DNA of 64,000 bases from Anthoceros angustus (Eukaryota; Streptophyta; Anthocerotopsida; Anthocerotales; Anthocerotaceae). Positions 57,140 through 64,000 of the stretch are shown here, in pieces (position 1 is the stretch's first letter; each line of letters starts with the position of its first letter). Under the pieces are notes generated by a model. That model did no database searches. It saw only the letters and a program-made list of their open reading frames with translations, and was not told the DNA's origin. The position numbers were made by a program, and so were the translations under genes. Location of the stretch: the NCBI GenBank assembly GCA_010909165.1, contig MU008164.1, forward strand, positions 124,001 through 188,000, given 5' to 3'.

Positions 57140-60100
57140 ATGGCCATGGCTTTGGCAGAATTGCTGCTGTGTCCCCTTCCGTTGTCGAAATTGGGTCAGC
57201 AGCAGCAGCAGCAGCCGAGCTGCGGATTTTCCCATACTGGCAAGCGACGCTGCGTTCCATCTGAGACGGGAGTGTGCAGGGCTTATACTCGGCAGGCTCT
57301 TGGTGCTGCAGAGGCCGGGGAGGAGCGGCTGTGGCACCAATTCTTCGTGGATCCCAGGCAGTGGTGGGACAACAGGGTGGACAAGCCCAGTCCCCGCCAT
57401 CCCGACTTCAGGCATAAGGTATCCAGGCAGGTGCTGTGGCTCAACAGCCGGCTGAAGCCAGAATGGGTGGATTTGCTGCTGGCCAAGTGGGATGCAGGTC
57501 CAGGTGCAGGGGATGGGGAAAGGAAGGCAATGGTGGAGAGGCTGATCAGGAGATGCGAGAATGGGAAGCTGAGCGAGGCTGTGGAAGCCTTGGACGTCCT
57601 GGTGCAGTGGAGATGTCGCGTACCTGATTCTGTTCTGTATCGTTTGCTGAAGAGGTGCTCGGGAGAGAAGGACCTGGTGCTGGGTAGGAAAGTGCATTCC
57701 ATTGCCAGGAATGGCGGGTACGAGAGCGACGCATTCGTGGCAACCCACATTTTGGGGATGTATGCTGCCCATGGCAAGCTGGGGGATGCAGTGCAGGTGT
57801 TCGGGAAAGTGGAGGTACCCAATGCCTACATGTGGTCTTCCATCATTCTGGCACATGCCCGGCTGGGACGGCCTGCGGAGGCCATCGCCTTTTACAGGCA
57901 GATGCGGGAGTCAGGCGTGAAGCCGGACAACCACATCTTTGTGGCAGTTCTGAAGGCGTGCGCATCTGCCACGGACTTGGTTGCAGGCAAAGAGGTGCAT
58001 GCTGACATTCTGGGCAGTGATGTCAAGTCTAACAGCTTCGTTGGCAGCAGCCTGGTGAACATGTATGCCAAATGCGGGAGCTTGGAGGAGGCTCGCACAG
58101 TTTTCGATGCGCTGGGCACAAAGACGGTGGTGACATGGAATGCTATGATTGCAGGCTATGCCCAGCAGGGTCTTCGTGAAGAAGTTTTTCATCTGTACGA
58201 TAGGATGCAACTGGATGGCTTACAAGTCAATAAGGTTACATTCGTGTGCTTACTCCAGTCGTGTGCTAGTTTGGAAGCTTTGCATCAAGGGAAGCAGCTT
58301 CACAAAGAGATTCGGCAAAGAGAACTAGATGCTGATCTACTTGTTGGCAATTGCTTGGTGGACATGTATTCCAAATGCGGCAGCGTGGAGGATGCTCGCA
58401 GAGTGTTTGACCGACTACCCACGAGAGATGTTGTGACATGGACTGCCATGATTGGGGGATATGCAAGCCAAGGAATGGCCCAAGAAGCCCTAAGTCTGTA
58501 TGCCAGTATGCAACAGGAGAGCATGATCCTGGGTGATCGAGTTACATATGTGTGCCTGCTGAAAGCATGTGCCAGCATCGGGGTCCTGCACCAGGGGAGG
58601 CAGCTTCATATGCAGATTGAGCTGGAAGGGCTTGCAGCTGATGTTGTCATAGGTAACTGCCTGGTGGACATGTACTCTAAATGCGGGAGCGTAGGTGATG
58701 CTCGCCAAGTGTTTGATTCATTGCCCACGAAAGATGTGGTGACATGGAATGCCATGATTGCAGGATATTCTCAACGTGGGCTTGGTAAAGAAGCGCTTGA
58801 TCTGTACGAGAGGATGCAGCTGATGGGCTTGACTCCAGCCGACCATATTACATTTCTCTGCCTCCTTCAAGCATGTGCCAGTGTGGGAGCATTGCATCAG
58901 GGGAAGCAGCTTCATGCACAGATCCGTGATAGGGGGCTGGAAGCTGATGTCTCTGTTTGCAGCAGCCTGGTGGGCATGTATGCCAAATGTGGAAGCCTGG
59001 AGGATGCTCGTGCTTTGTTTTCCAAATTGCCAACAAGAGACGTGGTGACTTGGAATGCCATGATTGCAGGGTTCACTCAGCAGGGGCTCGGTCGTGAAGC
59101 TCTAGCTTTGTATGCCAGTATGCAGCAGGAGGGCACCACCCCCAATCACCTGACATTTGTGTCCCTCCTTCAAGCATGTGCCAGCGTGGGAGCGGTGCAT
59201 TATGGGAGGGAGCTTCATGCAGAGATTCAAGAACAGGGATTGGAAGCTAATGTAATGGTTGGCAACTGCCTGGTGGACATGTATTCCAAGTGTGGGAGCC
59301 TGGAGGAAGCTCGCCGAGCAGTTGACAGATTGCCCGTAAGGGATGTGGTTACATGGAGTGCTCTGCTCAACGGCTATGCCGAACATGGCGATGGTCAAAA
59401 GGCAAAGCAGTGTTTTGATGAGATGTGTCAGCAAGGCGTGGAGCCTAATGAGTCCACCTTTGTCTCTCTGCTTGTGGCATGCAGTCACGCAGGTCTGGTG
59501 GATGAGGGCCAGCGGTACTTCAAAATGATGGTGGAGGACCACGGTATTGTACCCACAGATGATCACTACAACTGCATGGTGGACCTTCTTGGGCGATCAG
59601 GACATCTGGATGAAGCGGAGTCGTTTCTCCAGACTAAGCCATTCCAGAACCGTGTGGTGGGCTGGACGTCACTGCTGAGTGCCTGTAAGAACCATGGTGA
59701 TGCAGAGCGTGGAAGGCGATGTTTCGAGCATCTTACAGAACTGGAACCTGGAAATGCCTCAGCATATGTTTTGTTGGGTACCATCTACGCGAATGCTGGC
59801 AGGTGGGAAGACGTGGGCACAATCGAGAGGCTTAGAAAGTCGGCACGTGCCTGGAAGAAGGCTGCAAAGGTGTGCATCGAAGTGCAGAACAAGGTGCACG
59901 AGTTTACTGTAGGAGAGGAGAGGGCTGACATCTCATCAAAGCTGAGGAGTGTAAATACGAGGTTGAAGGAGCAAGGTGGGCATGTGCCGCAAACACAGTT
60001 GGTGCTGAGAGCAGTGTCCGAACAGGAGAAGGAAGATGCCTTGTGTGGCCATGCAGAGAAGCTGGCCTTGGCGTATGGACTGCTGAACACCCCTGATGGC

Positions 60101-60259
60101 ACACCTTTGCTAGTCACTAAGAACCTTCGAATGTGCAACGACTGCCACAGCAGCACCAAGATCATGTCACGCCTTGAACAGCGAGAGATTATAGTTCGAG
60201 ATGCACACCGAGTGCACCGTTTCCTGGATGGATTCTGTTCATGTGGGGATAGGCATTGA
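57140..60259 (+). CDS. PPR protein of the DYW:KP class with altered KP box (1039 aa)
   Basis: The first in-frame ATG is 57140 (MAMALAELLLCPLPL). A Gln run and a Cys/Arg-containing leader suggest an organelle transit peptide. No introns. About 20 PLS-type repeats follow from residue 130 or so, several nearly identical (MYSKCGSVEDARRVFDRLPT, RDVVTWNAMIAGYSQRGLGK), pointing to recent internal duplication. The C-terminal deaminase-like domain has [11 protein letters not shown] (catalytic Glu), [10 protein letters not shown] (zinc) and the end CSCGDRH. Unlike the two other genes, the box reads KKAAKVCIEV, so the proline of KP is lost. The rest matches the U-to-C class, so it is a candidate editing factor with possibly changed activity. 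Its last 165 codons and 3' flank are copied at 60571-61363. Confidence 0.92.
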   Translation: MAMALAELLLCPLPLSKLGQQQQQQPSCGFSHTGKRRCVPSETGVCRAYTRQALGAAEAGEERLWHQFFVDPRQWWDNRVDKPSPRHPDFRHKVSRQVLWLNSRLKPEWVDLLLAKWDAGPGAGDGERKAMVERLIRRCENGKLSEAVEALDVLVQWRCRVPDSVLYRLLKRCSGEKDLVLGRKVHSIARNGGYESDAFVATHILGMYAAHGKLGDAVQVFGKVEVPNAYMWSSIILAHARLGRPAEAIAFYRQMRESGVKPDNHIFVAVLKACASATDLVAGKEVHADILGSDVKSNSFVGSSLVNMYAKCGSLEEARTVFDALGTKTVVTWNAMIAGYAQQGLREEVFHLYDRMQLDGLQVNKVTFVCLLQSCASLEALHQGKQLHKEIRQRELDADLLVGNCLVDMYSKCGSVEDARRVFDRLPTRDVVTWTAMIGGYASQGMAQEALSLYASMQQESMILGDRVTYVCLLKACASIGVLHQGRQLHMQIELEGLAADVVIGNCLVDMYSKCGSVGDARQVFDSLPTKDVVTWNAMIAGYSQRGLGKEALDLYERMQLMGLTPADHITFLCLLQACASVGALHQGKQLHAQIRDRGLEADVSVCSSLVGMYAKCGSLEDARALFSKLPTRDVVTWNAMIAGFTQQGLGREALALYASMQQEGTTPNHLTFVSLLQACASVGAVHYGRELHAEIQEQGLEANVMVGNCLVDMYSKCGSLEEARRAVDRLPVRDVVTWSALLNGYAEHGDGQKAKQCFDEMCQQGVEPNESTFVSLLVACSHAGLVDEGQRYFKMMVEDHGIVPTDDHYNCMVDLLGRSGHLDEAESFLQTKPFQNRVVGWTSLLSACKNHGDAERGRRCFEHLTELEPGNASAYVLLGTIYANAGRWEDVGTIERLRKSARAWKKAAKVCIEVQNKVHEFTVGEERADISSKLRSVNTRLKEQGGHVPQTQLVLRAVSEQEKEDALCGHAEKLALAYGLLNTPDGTPLLVTKNLRMCNDCHSSTKIMSRLEQREIIVRDAHRVHRFLDGFCSCGDRH

Positions 60260-61363
60260 CTGGTAGGTGCACGTCCACATCCAAGTTGATCCAATTCACC
60301 ATACAATTCTACGTACATCTCACCAAGACAAAGTTAAACATCTGCGCAATTCGATAAATTCTCGCTCGCCTATTATTTCCTGATCTTGAAACCATCATCT
60401 CCTACTTCGTGGCATAAAGACCCTCCATCTCCTACGTCGTTGCGTTCGTTCTTCCAACTCTCTTTGCCTCACTTGGAAGTCTAAAGGAACAACATGGAGA
60501 ATTGATAAGAACAAAGGGAAGTAGGAAAGCTCACTGATAATCACCGCGTATAAAGGAAATGCCTCACCATAATGTTTTGTTGGTTTCCATGTACGTGAAC
60601 GCTGGCAGGTGGGAAGGCGTGGGCACAATCGAGAGGCTTAGAAAGTCGGCACGTGCCTGGAAGAAGGCTGCAAAGGTGTGCATCGAAGTGCAGAACAAGG
60701 TCCACGAGTTTACTGTGGGAGGAGAGGGCTGACATCTCATCAAAGCTGAGGAGTGTATGAGGTTGAAGGAAGCAAGGTGGGCATGTGCCGCAAACACAGT
60801 CAGTGCTGAGAGCAGTGTCCGAACAGGAGAATGAAGATGCCTTGTGTGGCCATGCAGAGAAGCTGGCCTTGGCGATGGACTGCTGAACACCCTGATGGCA
60901 CACCTTTGCTAGTCACTAAGAACCTTCGAATGTGCAACGACTGCCACAGCAGCACCAAGATCATGTCACGCCTTGAACAGCGAGAGATTATAGTTCGAGA
61001 TGCACACCGAGTGCACCGTTTCCTGGATGGATTCTGTTCATGTGGGGATAGGCATTGACTGGTAGGTGCACGTCCACATCCAAGTTGATCCAATTCACCA
61101 TACAATTCTACGTACATCTCACCAAGACAAAGTTAAACATCTGCGCAATTCGATAAATTCTCGCTCGCCTATTATTTCCTGATCTTGAAACCATCATCTC
61201 CTACTTCGTGGCATAAAGACCCTCCATCTCCTACGTCGTTGCGTTCGTTCTTCCAACTCTCTTTTGCCTCCACTTGGAAGTCTAAAGGAACAACATGGAG
61301 AATTGATAAGAACAAAAGGGGAAGTAGGAAAGCTCACTGATAATCACCGCGTATAAAGGAAAG
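59765..61363. repeat. tandem duplication of 0.8 kb (PPR 3' end)
   Basis: Unit 1 is about 59765-60570 and unit 2 about 60571-61363. Both end in CTCACTGATAATCACCGCGT followed by ATAAAGGAAA. The flanks (GATCCAATTCACCATACAAT, CCTGATCTTGAAACCATC) are identical apart from a few indels. Confidence 0.93.
60571..61363 (+). pseudogene. tandem copy of the DYW domain end and 3' flank of the PPR gene
   Basis: Starting at ATGTTTTGTTGG (60572, equal to 59766), the segment repeats about 800 bp with an offset of 806. It includes the domain end CSCGDRH (about 61035-61058) and about 300 bp of 3' flank. Small deletions break the frame near 60715, 60755, 60870 and 60890. The zinc part ([13 protein letters not shown]) is intact, but no PPR array precedes it. 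The 3' flank is almost unchanged, so the duplication is recent. Confidence 0.93.
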
Positions 61364-61419
61364 GCCATGCCCAGACAAGACATCAATCGATCTATGTATA
61401 TGATGTGTGTCTGTTACCT

Positions 61420-61760
61420 TGCAGAATGATACAGTAGAAGTCACCAGAAACGTGCAGAAAACCTCACAGCAATAAAAGAGGTTCACCAGCAGATCGAACC
61501 AAGATAAAGGTTCTTTGATTACATTAAATTGCACATCAGGATCAGCCTGACTCTCCACAATCTCCAGTAATTTCTGAACCCGTTCGGCAGGCGCATTTTC
61601 TCCAAAAATGTTCAGACTCTTCAGGAAGTCCTTCAGATCTTGAACTCCGCTGCAGTCACATCTTGCAAAATCTCCAAAGAAAGAAACTGCATTACAGAGG
61701 AGAAACTTTGGCCCCAGCCAAGGACTCGTGGATTTGACATAGTTGTAGTAGCTGGCATAC
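61420..61760 (-). other. possible coding exon, unidentified
   Basis: The minus strand is open for about 110 codons, with protein-like composition: QDLKDFLKSLNIFGENAPAE, RVQKLLEIVESQADPDVQFN, then a hydrophobic LLVNLFYCCEVFCTFLV. A GTAACA donor-like site follows SFCK. No family was recognised and no partner exon was found. It could be a relic of a gene related to the kinase fragment upstream, but nothing proves that. Confidence 0.3.
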
Positions 61761-62044
61761 AGGAGTCTAAGTCACGAGCTTGCTACTCGAGCTGGGACTG
61801 AAGGGAAGAGTAAGAAGGCATTTTACTTCCTCCATCCTGATCATGTCCACTGTGTGCATGATACTAGCTAGCGCTGTAGTTGAAGTCCATCATGCGTCTA
61901 CAGGCATTTGCTTCTAGAGTGACGAAATCAGAGGTGTTGAATCTCAATTTCAGGGCTAGATGTGCTGGAGCTACTGCACAGAGATGGGTGGAGACTTTGC
62001 GAGGATATGCAGTCATATGAAGCATCGACATCATCGTGAGCATT

Positions 62045-62600
62045 CTATGGTTGCAGATCATGGCGGACATGATCCGATTGGAAGGAGGCAACCGAGACCC
62101 AGTGACGCCAGACGGTTTGCGACTCCTTCCAGACTTCCCTCATTTCGGGACGCTCTCGGGATCTGGAGGCCAAGCACCTGACAGCCAGAGCGCCAACACA
62201 CTCTCTGTAAGCCTTCCCGCTGTCTAAACAAAATGTGTCCGGCAACACAGGGTCGATCAGTTCTTCCCACCCCACCGCCCCCGCCCTCGTCCCCCTTGTC
62301 CACTGCAGAAAGTGCCAGGTTCGCGAAGCTAGTCTTGTCATACCCTCTCCCAACATCAACAGCAGGCTTTGCTGAGATGAGTTCCAGTAGAACCACGCCC
62401 AAGCTGTAGACATCACTCCTGGGAGTGAGCTGGAAGGTGGCATAACTAGTACTCAGGATCAATGTAGCCAATGGTGCCTTGGATGGCGACTGTGAAAACA
62501 TGAGTGGCTGCCTTGCTAGGAGCCAGATTGGAGGTGCCGAAATCTGCCACCTTCGCATTCAGGTCATGGTCGAGGAGAATATTGAAGAATTGCGGTGAAT
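62045..62600 (-). pseudogene. receptor-like protein kinase C-terminal relic (WAK-like)
   Basis: On the minus strand [20 protein letters not shown] (DFG motif, activation loop), then [16 protein letters not shown], then in another frame YATFQLTPRSDVYSLGVVLL and ELISAKPAVDVGR. ELIDPVLPDTF follows in a third frame, ending CLASRSRERPEMREVWKE. These are kinase subdomains VII-XI of plant receptor-like kinases; AIQGT.GYIDPEY and KPAVD fit wall-associated-kinase types. Two frameshifts, a stop and a missing N-lobe make it a pseudogene. Confidence 0.85.
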
Positions 62601-63027
62601 TCCTTGTCCTCACAGGCAAGGGTGAGTGCTGGCTGGGTACTTCCTATGCTGGTTCCTGTTCTGCACGGACTGTCTTACCTGCCAGTCTTACCTGCTTCCT
62701 GACATGAGATCTCCGTCTTCTTGCAAAAGGAGTCAATTGTCGTAGGCTACTGGGGAGCAGACGAAGAAGAAGAATTTTATTTAAGCCTACGTCTTTAACT
62801 AGTCTTGGAGATTGCTTTGAGCCTTTCTGAGAGCATCCGCTCGCAAGCGCATCGTTGTAGATGGTTCTGATGTGTAGCTAGCGGATCTGCCCCGTCTCTC
62901 TTCCTCATCTGTTGACCTACCGACGTTCCTCGTTTGTACATGGGTTTCTTTGGTCAGTTTGATACGTGCCTGTGAACTTCAACAGACGTCTTCCGTCTTT
63001 TAGCTTCACCCAGCAGGCCTGGCTACC
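62601..63027. other. intergenic stretch
   Basis: Probable 3' flank of the PPR gene at 63028. No feature was recognised. Confidence 0.5.
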
Positions 63028-64000
63028 TCATTGCCGGTCGTTGCAAGAGCATGAACCGCATGAGAATCGGTGTACTCGGTTTGCGTCTCTAACTATAATT
63101 TCGCGCTTCTCGAGACGTGAGGTTATCTTGATGCTACTGTGGCAGTAGTTGCACATGCGAAGGTTTTTGGTGACCAACAAAGTGGTGCCATCGGGGGTGT
63201 TGAGAAGACCAAAGGCTATGGCCAGTCTTTCTGCGTGTCCACAGACGACATCTTCCTTCTCACGCTCGCGCATGGGCTTCAGACCCAGCTGTGTCCGTGG
63301 GATATGGCCTCCTTCGTCCACCAACCTGGTACTCACGCTCGACAACATGCCAGACGAGACGTCAGATTTCTCCTCTCCTACTATGAACTCGTGCACCTTG
63401 TTCTTCACTTCGATGCATGCCCTGGCTGGCTTCTTCCAAGCAAGTGCAGACCTTCTCAGACTCTCGGTTTGCTCCACATCCTCCCACCGGCCAGCTTTTG
63501 CGTAGATGTTGCCCAAGAGGATATAGGCCGATGCTTTCTTAGGTACCATTTTCACGATGCGGTCGAAGCATCTTCTTCCTCGACCTGCATCATTGTGGGT
63601 TTTGCAGGCACTGAGCAGCGATGTCCAGCCCACGACGTTATCATGGAGCGGCATAGTGTGCAGCACCTGTTCTGCCTCATCCAGACAGCCTGCCCGTCCA
63701 AGGAGGTCCACCAGACAGTTGTAGTGATGGTCGGTGGGCTCAATGCCATGCGCTTTTACCATCCTGAAAAACTGCCAGCCCTCATCCACCAGCCCTGCAT
63801 GACTGCATGCCACAAGCAGACTGATGAAAGTGCTACCATCAGGCTCCACGCCTTCCTGCTGCATCTCTACGAAACACTGCCTTGCCCTCTCCATATCGCC
63901 ATTTTCAGCATACCCACTAAGGAGAGCATTCCATGTCACAAGGCTCTTGACAGGCATTCTGTCGAACACTCCGCGAGCCTCCTCCAAGCTCGCACATTTC
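63028..64000 (-). CDS. PPR protein of the DYW:KP class, 5' part outside the window
   Basis: The frame is open to the window edge (KCASLEEARGVFDRMPVKSL at about 63999), so only the last 323 codons are seen. They comprise the last two PPR/E-type repeats (CLVDLLGRAGCLDEAEQVLH) and the deaminase-like domain. The box reads KKPARACIEVKNKVHEF (KP present). HAERLAIAFGL holds the catalytic Glu. The zinc motif is NYCHSS. The end is CSCNDRQ, so DRH has become DRQ. It is clearly a third paralogue but diverged from the 53979 and 57140 genes, with no frame break in the part seen. Confidence 0.92.
   Translation of the reverse strand, partial: KCASLEEARGVFDRMPVKSLVTWNALLSGYAENGDMERARQCFVEMQQEGVEPDGSTFISLLVACSHAGLVDEGWQFFRMVKAHGIEPTDHHYNCLVDLLGRAGCLDEAEQVLHTMPLHDNVVGWTSLLSACKTHNDAGRGRRCFDRIVKMVPKKASAYILLGNIYAKAGRWEDVEQTESLRRSALAWKKPARACIEVKNKVHEFIVGEEKSDVSSGMLSSVSTRLVDEGGHIPRTQLGLKPMREREKEDVVCGHAERLAIAFGLLNTPDGTTLLVTKNLRMCNYCHSSIKITSRLEKREIIVRDANRVHRFSCGSCSCNDRQ

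Noticed and set aside
1-64000. CRISPR arrays or bacterial operons
   Set aside because: The tandem repeats lack the regular repeat-spacer plan, and genes have plant introns and families.

Overview
The window is nuclear DNA of a land plant. It carries plant-type split genes with GT-AG introns, Ty1/copia and LINE retroelements, tRNA-like repeat relics, and nuclear genes for plastid proteins (an RH3-type DEAD-box helicase and an SPD1/Ycf45-type ATPase). The best lineage clue is three pentatricopeptide-repeat (PPR) genes whose C-terminal deaminase domain ends in DRH, DRH and DRQ instead of DYW. Two of them also carry a KP motif where the PG box normally lies. This DYW:KP class is known from hornworts, lycophytes and ferns, the plants that reverse-edit organelle RNA (U to C). 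A fern or lycophyte is most likely; the species cannot be named from the sequence.

Layout. 1-4305: decayed Ty1/copia element with its 3' LTR. 4306-5562: PPR relic (-) and an intronless piece of a NIH/DExH6-type RNA helicase (+). 5563-8869: tandem duplication of about 1.65 kb that includes the end of that helicase piece. 9000-12900: an orphan coiled-coil ORF, low-complexity DNA and small relics. 12545-14560, 24900-26810, 28690-29165 and 30940-34464: four loci of one membrane RING-H2 E3 ligase family. One is intact (467 aa), two are spliceable but stop before the RING, and one is a fragment. 15272-16942: two-exon erythromycin-esterase-like gene (-). 17000-24500: gene-poor AT-rich DNA with minisatellites and a long four-copy array. 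27584-28610: a 1,027-bp non-autonomous DNA transposon inside a 44-bp minisatellite.

34925-43041 is the gene-rich core: SPD1-like (-), RH3-like (+) and a saccharopine-dehydrogenase-like oxidoreductase (-). 44200-50700 holds a LINE relic (-), a copia LTR with primer-binding site (+), an orphan ORF, and a broken ParB-like gene with a small two-exon gene beside it. 50700-53000 is filled with TTTACAAC/GTTGTAAA-bearing repeats. 53979-64000 holds two divergent DYW:KP-class PPR genes, a tandemly copied DYW tail, a kinase relic and a third PPR gene cut by the window edge.

The functional themes are plastid RNA metabolism (RH3, SPD1) and organelle RNA editing (PPR genes). The rest is an active record of duplication, truncation and mobile-element turnover. 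Most notable are the repeated loss of the RING from the E3 ligase family and a minisatellite that appears to have grown from a piece of the neighbouring esterase gene.
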